A DNA stretch of 64,000 bases, from assembly GCA_030765065.1 (NCBI GenBank), contig CM060977.1:159845052-159909051 (forward strand), given 5' to 3'. Of the stretch, positions 1-9,976 are shown one piece after another. How positions within the stretch are numbered: the stretch's first letter is position 1; each line of letters starts with the position of its first letter. Origin of the DNA: Deroplatys truncata (lineage: Eukaryota > Arthropoda > Insecta > Mantodea > Mantidae). Below the pieces are notes generated by a model. It worked only from the letters and a program-made list of their open reading frames with translations, had not been told where the DNA came from and ran no database searches. A program made the translations under genes and the position numbers.

Positions 1-395
1 GTGATGTTTACGGGCAGGGAATAATGAGTGAAAGCTGTGTCAGGCAATGGTGCATTGATTTTAAAAATGGCCATACCAATGTTCACGACGAGGATCGCAG
101 TGGTAGGCCTAGCCTTAAGACTGATGAACTGACAATGCAAATCAATGACAAAATTCGTGAAAATCATTGTTTCACGATTACAGAACTTTCGGAACATTTT
201 CCCCAAATTTCACGGAGTTTAGTGCATCAAATTGATGCTTTGATACTGACGCTGAACTGCATGCCGGTGTAAACCAGTGGTTGAAGTTGCAGGCGGCAGA
301 TTTCTACAGAGAGGGTATTGAAAAATTGTACCACGGTATGATAAATGCCTCAATTTGAATGGCGATTATGTAGAAAAATAGCTTAAAAGTGTTTT
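1..395 (+). pseudogene. Internally deleted mariner transposase
   Basis: The N-terminal helix-turn-helix part of a mariner transposase (about 24-228; VRQWCIDFKNG, EDRSGRPS, then FTITELSEHF) is joined directly to its last ~45 codons (about 232-390; GVNQWLKLQAADFY and a terminal GDYVEK in another frame). The whole catalytic DDD core is missing, so this is a deletion derivative without transposase activity. The 5' end may lie outside the window. A typical full transposase is about 345 residues. Family assignment is confident; the subfamily is not determined. Confidence 0.8.
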
Positions 396-829
396 TGCAT
401 TTTGTTAATTGTTTATTTCAAAATGTCTGGGACTTTCTGGATTACCCTCATATAAGAAAATTACACATGACTGTAAAGCAGCTACAGGAATTGACATATG
501 GAGGAATGAAGGACTCAGCATCGCAACGTCACCTGAAGGAAGTATCATGCAAATGGAGGACTATGCAGGGGGAAAGGCCAGCTGCTGATAGGATGACAAA
601 GAGCAGGACCAAATTGGAACAATTTAGATTTTACAAAAAGGGTTCACTCTATAGAAACACATAGGATGTTAAATCCTGGAACATAAAAGAGTTGCTTGAA
701 AAATTGAAGAATGGAAAAATTATGCAAGTTTTGAAGTTAGCAGATGTGTGTTGTTGAGACGTGACTGGCATAAGATATCCTGTTGATTTGAGCAAATATG
801 ATTTTTTTTTTTTAGAAAAGCAGTAAATA
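396..829. other. Unassigned sequence
   Basis: An open frame at 389-664 has no recognisable domain. I see no gene or repeat relationship here. Confidence 0.3.
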
Positions 830-1205
830 AAGGAAGGACAAAGGTCTAGAATAGGATTGTTTGCTAGAAAAGGTTTGAAAACTAATGTGAAAGTGTGTAA
901 TAAATTAGATGAAACTTCAGTGTTATTGCGTATTCTAAGTGGTGTATGGGAAAGTGAAAGAATGTGTGTTGCATGGTATATATCCCACCAAGCTCTTCAG
1001 AATTTTATGATCCAAATTTATTTAAAAAGTTAATACAAGATATGGAAGAGTTAAAAAATAGGTGTGTGTGTATACATATACATAAAGGACTTATTATAAT
1101 GAGAGATTTTAATGATGCATGAATTCATTGAATTAAACTGAAGTGTAGGAGAAAGTCAAATTAAGATAATAGATCTTGAATGTGAAATAGCAGGAGAAGT
1201 AAGGA
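830..1205 (+). pseudogene. Non-LTR retrotransposon endonuclease fossil
   Basis: Broken frames read like an APE-type endonuclease: a YIPPSSSEFYD-like stretch near 985-1015 and IIMRDFNDA near 1094-1122, matching the MGDFNAR motif of the family. Stops and frameshifts are frequent. It ends where a family-A LTR begins at 1211. No RT follows, so it is a truncated old copy. Confidence 0.55.
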
Positions 1206-1210
1206 ATATT

Positions 1211-2180
1211 TGAGGCAGTATTTTAATGCCTAAATGATATTAATTGTGTTTTATTATAATTAAATTCAATAACAGCCCACCTTGAAAACAGTATGTATAT
1301 AATTATTATTTATATTGTATGTAAAGTCATTGTAAATACTTATTTTTATAGTAAACGCATTTATTAATGTTATGTAAATGTTTATAAACTCTAATAGTGC
1401 AAAAACTGTGAGAATAATATGTTTTAGGATGTTAATAATAAGGTAATAATGTAATTTTGGTGACAATAATGTATCTGGAGTTTTAAAAAATACTGGTCAT
1501 GAAAAGATCGGTAATAGTGTAATTTCGCTTACAGTTTGGAATTAGCCAATCAACAGTAAAGAAAGATTTTAATTTGAATACTTAAATTCTATTGGACTAG
1601 AATTAGCCAATAAGAGACTGGCATTACCGAAGCTATATGATTTTTACCGTTGAATTTAGTCAGTTGCAGGCAAGATGTTATACAGAGCAGACGTAAAAGT
1701 CGCAGGTAAGATGTTGTAAAGTACGGATGGTAAAAATTGTGTTTTCCGCTAGAATATATAAAGTGCTCACAGCTTTTCTTTTATAAAGTGTTGTGTTTAT
1801 AAATGTGCAAGTTTAAAGAGAAATAAAAAGAAGTGAAATTAAAAAGTATATTCTGAGACGTATTTTAATTCTTGTCTTATCACAACCTTAAAAGAACTTG
1901 TGTTTCTATAGTGCGACTGAAGCAGCCGAGGCAAATAACTTTAATAATATTACATAAAACAAGCATCATCTTCACTATTAAGTTTGGCATACCAAGCATC
2001 AAACAACATCAAAGTGTACCTTCATTACGTAATCTAAATACATTCTCAAAGTGACGCACATACGTGGGAATTCTTACATCTCATATCCAGCATCCAGCTA
2101 AATAATTTTTTTAAAGTTGGCAACAAATACAACGAGGCTCAATAACATTTTCAAATTGGTCCTCAACGTGGAGCTAAATA
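1211..2180 (+). mobile_element. Family-A LTR, plus orientation (copy A1)
   Basis: It starts TGAGGCAGTATTTT, the same terminus as the copies ending at 11776, 18650, 25124 and 54121, and shares CAATAACAGCCC and the internal CCAAT-type motifs. It is more diverged than the others. Near its 3' end are two PBS-like units (about 2115-2140 and TTGGTCCTCAACGTGGAGC near 2157-2175). No internal coding region is recognised downstream. Starting with TG and abutting a tRNA-Lys-like primer site, the family is best read as LTRs of a Ty3/gypsy-like element. The 3' boundary is approximate. Confidence 0.6.
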
Positions 2181-2814
2181 ATTAACAACAGACTTGTTCA
2201 AATATACGTAATAATATTTACGTAAGCAAATTGAAGAACATCAATACTTCATCATGTGGAAAGAAGAATTAGTAAAGACAGAATCTATAACAATGATGCC
2301 ATAAAGGTGATATTATTCCACAAGGAGTTTAATCTGCAGATGTGTAATGGTGCAAGAGGAGAGACAACACACCATATACAGCAGAACTTGATACACATCT
2401 CATTTATTTTGAAGCACTAAATATAGCGTGCTCATACAGTCATTTCCCAATAAGGACTAAATCCCAAAGTGCATGTAGCAGAGGTAGAAGTTTCTGATCA
2501 GAGATTACTTAAAATTAAAAACTTAATTGGAGAGATGATGAATTAGAAACATATCTTAAAAGATTAGGGACATAGACAGGAAAGATGAGGAAAATAGGTA
2601 ACATAACATCTCAATCTGTAGACCCTATAGTGAGCTAGACCAGCTTAAAGAAAGCTAGTCTACTCTAGGATGTAGATTGTCATAAATACATAATTACATT
2701 GTGTACTTGTATGTAAATAAATTGTAGTTTTATGTAGGGTATGATAGATCTAAAAAATGTTAAAACAATATTATTTATACTTAATGTATTTATAAAATTT
2801 GGTAACATTTTATA
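2181..2814. other. Unassigned sequence, possible LTR-element interior
   Basis: Short open stretches (for example one reading AELDTHLIYFEALN near 2375-2420) suggest decayed coding sequence. I cannot assign it. It could be the interior of the A1 element. Confidence 0.25.
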
Positions 2815-3285
2815 GTCCGTTATTTTTTTGACTGACAGAAATCCTCCTCCGTATAGAAGGTGTGAGTGATGAGATATCTTTCCAATGCTAACTTGTATTT
2901 ATTTTTATTAGTTTTCAGTTCCTTAATATATGATGGAAGTGAATTAAATAATACTATACCATTGTAGTAACCCCCTTTTTGGAATACTTGTAGGTTATTG
3001 CTTGGACTGTGTAATTCCTGCCCATTTCTGGTTTGTTTGCTGTGCATGTCTGAATTTTTTATAAACACTTCTAGGTGGTCAACCATGGTTAAAAGTACAG
3101 CTAAAATATACTCACAGGCAAATGGTAGAATTCCAAATGTTTTGAATAGTGGTTTACAATGATTTGATTTCTTTACACCTGCCATTATTCTTATTACGTT
3201 TTTTTGCATCTACTGAATTTCCCCAAAATGTTATTCCATAAGTCATAATCATATAGGAACTTTTGTAAGACAGAATCGAGGGAGT
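2815..3285 (-). pseudogene. Non-LTR reverse transcriptase C-terminus (Jockey/CR1-like)
   Basis: The minus-strand frame reads YGITFWGNS, then LQKKVIRIM-like (MQKNVIRIMAGVKKSNHC), and ends GGYYNGIVLFNSLPSYIKEL. This is the conserved region after the RT palm in Jockey/CR1-type elements. The frame at 2820-3209 is open for 129 residues; the upstream part (3210-3285) is in another frame. There is no catalytic YADD here, so it is a 5'-truncated copy or a broken fragment. Confidence 0.7.
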
Positions 3286-3519
3286 TGCTTTAAGACCAGA
3301 GGAGACAAAGAAGCCGCCAGGAGTAAAAATGAGGATGAAAGAATACTAAATTAATAAGCAAGTGGGATAATAAAATGAAGAGCACAAGAATGCAAAGGGA
3401 AGAGTTGTAAGGGTGTTGAGAAAATGGAGGCAAACAGGGGAACAGCAGGAAAAAGTGAACTTTTTTATTGTAAGTTGGGTATATAAATGTCAATGGAAGT
3501 AAAAAAGAAAGAATTGGGA
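3286..3519. other. Unassigned sequence
   Basis: I recognise no gene or repeat in this stretch. Confidence 0.3.
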
Positions 3520-4260
3520 AAAAACATAATTCGGAAACAATACAAGATAAGCAAATTACAGTGAAGCAATAGTGTTTTCAGGGAAGAGAATTTACAAGCT
3601 TAATGTCAAGGAAAACGGCATAAGCTAAATAGTTTGGTACAACTGTTATAAAAATTTCTTAGGAGCAGGCCACCTGACTAAACAAAATAGTCTGAAGAAT
3701 TGATACTATATAGAGCATCTGGATAGCCAGATAGGAATAAATGAAATGTGAGAGCCATTTAAAAGACTAAAAATCAGGGGAACTTTGGAAGGCATGGAGA
3801 TTAAATGAGAACAGATTTATTAGTTAGAATATTGAACTCTGTATTTGAGGTAATGTCCTAAGAAGTTGGAGGACAGCAATACTGGTTTTCCAATATTTAA
3901 AAACAAGGGAGATGTGAACAATACAGCAAACTGCAGGAACAATTGGCCTGTTGTCAGCTCTCTCTCCACACATGCACGCGCACACACACACACTCACATA
4001 TATGCATATGCATGCATACACTGGGGTCTTGGCTGCAAGACTGCATAATTGGGTAGAAGAAGAGGGCAAGTTATAATTTCAAGCAGGTTTTATGAAAAAT
4101 ACATTGATAAATGAATTTATTTCAGCTTCTTGAATTAAACAAGTCATATATAAACAAATTTACAAAACCTTATATACAAACTCCTTGTTACCCTTCTTAT
4201 TTACATATCCTAATAATCACCTACACTTGAGTTGTCTCTAGTGTCAATACATCTAATACC
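3520..4260 (+). pseudogene. Reverse transcriptase finger-region fossil
   Basis: The frame around 3840-3975 reads a decayed SWRTAILVPIFKNKGDVNN, the finger motif before NYRGISLLS in non-LTR RTs. A further piece (LHNWVEEEGKL, QAGF) follows near 4030-4095 in another frame. A CA-rich microsatellite at about 3970-4010 interrupts the two. Clade cannot be fixed. Confidence 0.5.
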
Positions 4261-4329
4261 GTACTATAAAGAAAAAAGGTTACTTTAAAACCAACAGTTC
4301 AATGAGTAATAACTCCATTTGTTTTGTTT

Positions 4330-4478
4330 TTCAAGGCGCGCACGCGCACGCACGCACGCACACACACACACAAAGTTGGACAGAAGAATAAGCTTTCGTA
4401 AGAATAGTTTGTAGAAGAGCGAGCAGAGAAAGTCATGTGAATGCAGCACATCAGAAATTTTTTAATTGTTCCTAGTAA
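4330..4478 (+). repeat. 3' end fragment of the microsatellite MITE family
   Basis: A CG/CA-rich tract is followed by TAAGCTTTCGTAAGAATAG and AGAGAAAGTCATGTGA, ending ACATCAGA and a T-run. This matches the right terminus of the 0.9-kb MITE-like family described at 33474. Most of the body is missing. Confidence 0.6.
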
Positions 4479-4536
4479 TTCTTCTACCCTCTAATTGTAA
4501 TTACATTTCTTGTTCTCATAAACCTTACATTTACTA

Positions 4537-4780
4537 ACTAATTTTGAAGATTTAGAAGCTGGTAACAGTGATGTGTCATAATTTTTAAAATAGAGAGTTG
4601 AGGGTTGTTACACTACATCACTATGCTATTCTTACTTGAACGCGTTTCGGGAGACGGCATCGTCAGCATTTTCTCTCAGAGAAAATGCTGACGATGGGAA
4701 CAAGCCGTCTCCCGAAACGCGTTCAAGTAAGAATAGCATAGTGATGTAGTGTAACAACCCTCAACTCTCTATTTTAAAAA
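4537..4780. mobile_element. Penelope-type terminal palindrome with hammerhead-like core
   Basis: Two arms of about 80-90 bp meet near 4678. The outer sequence AACAGTGATGTGT is shared with the Penelope copy at 24153-24861. Both sides carry CTTACATTTACTA (4524-4536 and 4781-4793), a 13-bp target duplication. The right arm has CTGACGA, a G/C stem and CCCGAAAC (4688-4718); the left arm has the same elements minus 8 bp. No protein is encoded. Confidence 0.65.
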
Positions 4781-5635
4781 CTTACATTTACTATCTCTCT
4801 TGGTAACTGAAGCTATTTCCTTGGTACTAATTGATCCCTCTATATTTTTAGCAAAAATATGAGAACAGTGGATAAGTGAAGAAAAGATAAGGAGTGGTGT
4901 TGGCAAAGAAGGGAAATTGAGGTGGTTTATAAATCTGATTATCCAGGAGTAAGATTAAACAATAACATGGATGGAGTAAGCTAAAGAAAATTTCTCCTTG
5001 AAAGGTATATATTCATGTATAGATGAAATACAGGGATGCAAATGGTTGGAGAGAGATTATTTGGCAGTTGAGATTAAGATGTTAAATGGAGTGAAGATTT
5101 AGGGTCTGCAGGAGAGATGGACATACTGAAATGTGATTCACAAGAACTTTTATAAACAAATCTTGGACTTGCACAGAGCTTCGCCCAACAGTAACCAGAA
5201 CAAGAACGATAAAGTTGAAATACATGTATTTTAATGGGAGTATTCACAATTGACAGGAAGCTTTCCCAGGCTCCGGGATTGGGAAAGAAGACTTGGTCAA
5301 GTTTAACTTTCTTGTTCTCGATCCTGGGCACAGCATATTAGATCCACATTGTACATATTAGACTCTTTACTAGAGACTATTCTAGATGGCTGTGACATGA
5401 AACAGCCGCTAGTGCTCTCTCTAGTCCCAAGCTGGAAATATGAAACAGGGAGAAATTCTAGCATATGTGCATCCTAACCCCAGATTCTGACACCCACAGA
5501 TCCATTGAGCATTTGTTCTTCTAGTGAAAGGGTCATGTATAGTTTGTTTACATGTAATTCAAACTGGTATTGTCTCAAAAACAGTAGCAAAACTACAAGA
5601 ATAACAAAATGGCTGGAAATTAACAAAGAGCAATA
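4781..5635. other. Mostly unassigned sequence
   Basis: An 85-codon minus frame (5074-5331) lacks a convincing family match. A weak resemblance to the third coding segment of XRCC1 was considered and not accepted. I see no other feature. Confidence 0.3.
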
Positions 5636-7640
5636 AACAACTTTAATGTATATTGAAGAAAGAGTGAGTCGACTTAAGATACTCTTTGCTCCACTTACTA
5701 CATATTACATGCAGGACATGTTTTGTGAGGCATTCCCCACATCTTCCACTGCTATGTGTCGACTGACTTCGGAGTAGGATTCCGGTTCTCTGGTGCCATC
5801 TGTTGACCGATTGATGAACTTAGTGATGAGATCTCTTCCCGGTGGTATTTCAAAGTTCATCAGTTGCTCTTGGAACTTTTTGATGTATATTTTCTCCCAC
5901 AAGCTTAATTCTAGTGGTTTCTTGACGTACTTTAGTAATTTTGCTTCCTTTTCTACTGTGTGGTTCTCTTTCCAAAAATGGTTCGCTACAGCAGAGCTTT
6001 CCAACTGTTTATATCTGATGTTGCAGTAGTGTTCCTTTAGCCTGGTTCCAATGTTCCTCAATGTTCTCTCAATGTTCCCTATGTATATTTTGTCACAATC
6101 TTTGCAGTTTATCTGATATATACCTTGTTTCTTTTCATCTGGAATACTATTAGTAGTGCTAGATTTTAACATCTTTCCTAAGCTGAATTTATTGTATGGT
6201 GCCAGAGTTATCTTGTATTTCTTGAAGGTCTTCTGGAATTTGTGGAAGGCCCAAGGGTGGAAAGCAATTCTCTTGTATCTCCAATTTTCTTCAATTGGTG
6301 CAAGAGTCATAATCTGTCTGATTTGCTTTTCTCTGGTGAACTTTATTTTTCTGTCGATCATGTGTTTATCGAATCCGTTGGCTTTTGCTGTTGTTACGAT
6401 GTGTTCGTATTGATTCTTGTATTCTATTTCTTTAAGAGGGGTGTTTATCAGTCTGTGAATTAAACTGTTGAATATTGCACGTTGGTGTGATCTGGGGTTA
6501 AAACCTTGAGCTTTTATGTAGTTGTTTGTATGCATGTTTTTCTTATGTATTCCATATTCTATCTTTTCCCCATTGTGGATTATTTTCAGATCTAAAAATG
6601 GTAAAGTGTCTGGTCCTGAAGTTTACTGTTGTGTCCTGTAGGTTAAGCAACTTTAGTGCGTCTTCTATCTGCTTATTGTTCACAATGGCGAAAATGTTGT
6701 CTACATATCTGTGCCAGGTTTTAAATATATGTGGAATGCCTTAGTCATGTGGATTTCCAACTTGCTCATGAATACATCTGCCAAAAAGGGGGACAGTGGA
6801 TTTCCCATTGCTAAGCCTGATTTTTGCTGGTAGAAGTGTTTATTGAATGAGAAGTATGTTTGGTTTATGCATATTTCTGTTAGTTTGGTGTATTCTTCTA
6901 TTTTCCCTATTTATATTTCCAGGGAGTGTAGCCAATTCATCAAAATAGTTATAAGTTTCGTTTTTGGAATGCTCGGAAACAATGAATTTACGTCGAAAGA
7001 GACCAGTCTTGTCATCCTGTGTTAATCTTATGTTTTTTGTTTTTTTCAATTAGCTCATGGGAGTTTCTGATGCTAAGGCTTTTGAATTTTGGCAGGGACT
7101 GGAAGGTATTAAGAAGCCATTTTGCAGGGTGATATGTTGGAGAGTCTAAGTTGTTTATAATTGAGGGCATTTTATTTCCTGGTTTGTGTATTTTTGGCAA
7201 TCCTTTTATTCTGGCAATTACCAGGTTGGGTGTTTTTAACCTCCTTTTTTCTTTTTCGGGAATGTTTTTGCTATCTCTCAGGGCTTTATTTACTGATTGT
7301 ATGCATTACTTCAGGGGGTCTTTCTTTATTTCCACAAATTCTTCGCTACTCAGAAGTTCATTCATCCGGTTTATGTAATCCTCCAAATCCATTATTACAA
7401 TTTTGTTTCCCTTATCTGCTTTGGTGTATATCACATCTCTTTTATTTAACGTATCTATTGCTCGTTTGTAAGTTTGTCTGTTGTGTTTTTATGTTTCTAC
7501 TTGTTTTATTATTCCCTCACATTCCTGCAAAGTGGAGCAAAAAGTATCTTAAGTCGACTCACTCTTTCTTCAATATATTTGAATGCTTCACTGTGTGTAA
7601 GTTCCAATTTTTCAAGATACTCTGAACTTTAATGTACAAT
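5636..7640 (-). mobile_element. Penelope-like element, RT plus GIY-YIG, inverted ends
   Basis: Minus-strand element with decayed RT (about 6540-7550) and a GIY-YIG endonuclease (5705-6535). RT landmarks: PKIHKPGNKM near 7165-7200, GLAMGNPLSPFLADVFM near 6765-6815, and RYVDNIF near 6697-6710. The catalytic YVDD is YVDN. Its edges at 5643-5690 and 7540-7600 are inverted copies of each other (both contain GTCGACTTAAGATA or its complement). Inverted or direct terminal repeats and a fused GIY-YIG are characteristic of Penelope-like retroelements. Confidence 0.85.
5705..6535 (-). pseudogene. Penelope C-terminal region with GIY-YIG endonuclease
   Basis: A 276-codon open frame carries the RT thumb/linker (HPWAFHKFQKTFKKY near residue 95) and a GIY-YIG nuclease (GIYQINCKDCDKIYIG near residues 138-153, RLKEHYCNIRYKQ, then ANHFWKENH). 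In the family this domain nicks target DNA and its linker holds zinc-binding cysteines (CKDC). The frame is open but its RT partner upstream is broken by frameshifts and stops, so no full protein is made. A hammerhead-like remnant lies just downstream (5720-5747). Confidence 0.85.
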
Positions 7641-7859
7641 AAATAAAGGAATGAAAGCTTGGTATGACTAGAGGAATTGGTAATGTAATGGATCTGCATT
7701 TAGATAATGTTTACTCTATTGAATTTTGATGCTGACTAACCCGTATTGTGTTGGCTGAATTGGAAGCAGATGAAACAATACCATTGGTCAGTTAAAAACA
7801 AATGAAATCCCATGTGTGAAATTGACTTACCAATTTGTGATCAATATGATCATTGATAT
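7641..7859. other. Unassigned spacer
   Basis: No recognisable gene or repeat. Confidence 0.3.
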
Positions 7860-8147
7860 GCATTCTTGTTCTTGTTACTGGGCTATTGTGAACCAAAATC
7901 TTGTATGCTGTATTGTTTCCCATTCTCAGGTTATTGTGAACCAGCCTTTAGAAAGATCTGGTATCATAAAGGAGGAGTGCTAAGCAAGCAGTGGAAGAGA
8001 GTGGAGGAAGCTCCTGGAGTGGAGGACAAGAAGGGCTTAAGAAACTCTGGGAATTAGTATCGAAGAGTACAGAGGAAGAATTGTAACCTTTAACAAGTTA
8101 AAATGGAAGGAATTCAGAATAAATAAAAGTAAGAAGAGATAATAAAC

Positions 8148-8696
8148 ATGATTCTTCTCACATATATAATAGGCATGCTACTGATAATTGGAGGAGATGA
8201 AATTAATCCCGGGCCAAAAGGGAATCGAAACATCATGGAAGAAATTTTGACTAGTATAAAAGATATGGATAAGAAATTAGGAAATAAATTCAATGGAGTA
8301 GAAAAGGAACTAAAAGATATCAAGGGAGAGATTCAAACTGAATTGCAAGATATAAGAAATGAGATACAGAATATCAAAAGAAGAGTAGAGCTGTTGGAAG
8401 AGAGACACCGCAGATTCAATCTAGTTATAGCAGGAGTGAAAGAAAGGAATGTTGAAGAGATTAGAGAGATTATAGAAGGAAAGCTTGGAATGATGCTACA
8501 GGGCTGGGAGATTAGGGAAGCATTCAGAGTGGGGAGATCAAGAGGAGCCAGAATGATAGTTGCAAGATTTATGTCAGTGCAGTTTGTTTATGAAGTGTTA
8601 AAGAAAACAAAGCAACCAAAAGGAACAAATATCTTTAAAAACAGAGATTTATTGGTGGAACAACGGGCCTTGAAGAAAGATTTAATACAAAAATGA
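8148..8696 (+). CDS. Non-LTR ORF1 protein with coiled coil and RRM-like region
   Basis: Of 182 residues, the first ~25 are a hydrophobic stretch ending GGDEINPGP, resembling the 2A-like peptide (consensus DxExNPGP) found at the N-terminus of some CR1-type elements; the aspartate of the consensus is shifted or lost. Residues ~30-85 are a charged coiled coil. Residues ~88-180 read NLVIAGVKE ... FRVGRSRGARMIVARF ... TNIFKNRDLL, the usual ORF1p RNA-binding fold. The reading continues out of frame at 8693 (AFIKNLRLWVDGRMLVGYE), so the true ORF is longer and frameshifted. It should bind element RNA; activity is unlikely. Confidence 0.75.
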   Translation: MILLTYIIGMLLIIGGDEINPGPKGNRNIMEEILTSIKDMDKKLGNKFNGVEKELKDIKGEIQTELQDIRNEIQNIKRRVELLEERHRRFNLVIAGVKERNVEEIREIIEGKLGMMLQGWEIREAFRVGRSRGARMIVARFMSVQFVYEVLKKTKQPKGTNIFKNRDLLVEQRALKKDLIQK

Positions 8697-9240
8697 TGCT
8701 GGCAAGAATGGAAGGGAAACGAGCCTTCATAAAGAATCTACGATTGTGGGTCGATGGACGCATGTTGGTTGGATACGAAAGTGACACAAGGAGCAGCAGA
8801 TTGCAGGAGCAGGAAATGATCCAGCTAAATACATCCAAGACCAGAGAGAAGGAATGCAGATCGGAAGAAAGTACAAAGAGCGATCGGAGACCGGAGGAAA
8901 AGGATGGACACATGGAAGTTATGTCACCGGCACGTGGGGCTGGTGGAAAGAAGATGATTGTGTCAGAGAGAAGACGTGGAGATGACGTAGTGAAAATGTC
9001 AGATCAGAGTGATGTAGGGGCAAAGCAAGGAAAATGATATTATCTAGGAGGGAGGATGTTCAATCGGCACATGATCTGGTCGTGGGGAGGGCGGAGGTGT
9101 GGTTGCAGAGTGACGGAATGGTGGGAGAAGAAAGCATTGTGTCGACACCCAATGGGAGTTTACTGGTTCTGGACAGAAATATAGCAGGACTGTCAAGCGA
9201 GCCAACAGGAATAGAATTACGGACTAGGAAAATGGTATAG
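8693..9240 (+). pseudogene. ORF1 continuation, frameshifted
   Basis: It picks up the ORF1p C-terminus in a shifted frame at 8693-9037, followed by a polar, low-complexity tail and a second short open frame at 9034-9240. It belongs to the same non-LTR element and has no independent function I can name. Confidence 0.5.
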
Positions 9241-9976
9241 ATATAGCAATAGAACAGGCTCAGAGAGAAGTACAGGGATATGGAAGTAATAATAATGGGA
9301 GATGTTAATATTAGAATAGGTGAGGGGGATGTGAATATAGAATGAATATGTTGTGGAAATGAAACATGTTCTAGAAGGGAACAATTCAGACGAAGTAAAG
9401 ACAAGTGTATTGATAAGTCAAGTGATAGATTTATTTGAATTGTGAAGTGAATGCTCTAGATATATTGAACGGTAAATGCGGAGAGGATTTGGAGGGAGAG
9501 TTTACCTTTGTTAATATGAACGAATAAGGTTGTTATAGCCAATCAGCACGGGGTACTCAAAAATTATTCTTAAGGTATTATTTAATAGTTGCCACTTCCC
9601 ACTGGTAGTGGAGTGTTAAAGACGATCGGAGGAAGTTAGGAAAGTGAGATGGGAATGGGAAAAGAGTACTAAGCAGTATATTGAATTTAAATGAGGAACT
9701 GTTAATGTAATGAAGCAAACTCAACACATGTGATTGTTAAATGCTGTAAGCTTGGGTATGATCGGCAATAGGAGCCAGAACTTGATGCTGATCATGCCCA
9801 AATGAATTGTAATAGTTCAACACTCAATAAAGATCAATCAATCATAAAGGAAAATTTTGGAAAGGTTATTGAAATACTGTAGAATTAGAAATTTATACAA
9901 GCAAAATATTTTACATCAGTGTGTGAAGTACCAAGAAAGGTTGCATCAAGGAGAAACTTAGGCTCAATAGGAATGA

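Larger units (their letters stand above)
7860..9850 (+). mobile_element. Non-LTR retrotransposon: 5' leader, ORF1, endonuclease remnant, 3' tail
   Basis: A leader (7860-8147) precedes ORF1 (8148-8696 and its continuation). An EN remnant follows around 9280-9560 (IIMGDVNIRIGEGD, then NALDILNGKCGEDLEGEFTF split over frames). The 3' side ends with AATAAAGATCAATCAATCA near 9828-9846, a short tandem tail of the kind seen at CR1/Jockey 3' ends. No RT is visible between, so the copy has a large internal deletion. Confidence 0.65.

Noticed and set aside
5074-5331. Minus-strand stretch with GRSSVQVQDLFIKVLV and, in another frame, SMSISPADPKSS, faintly like the third coding segment of XRCC1
   Set aside because: The resemblance needs two frame changes and an inserted codon pair, and there is no clear acceptor before it. 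Chance similarity is as likely.
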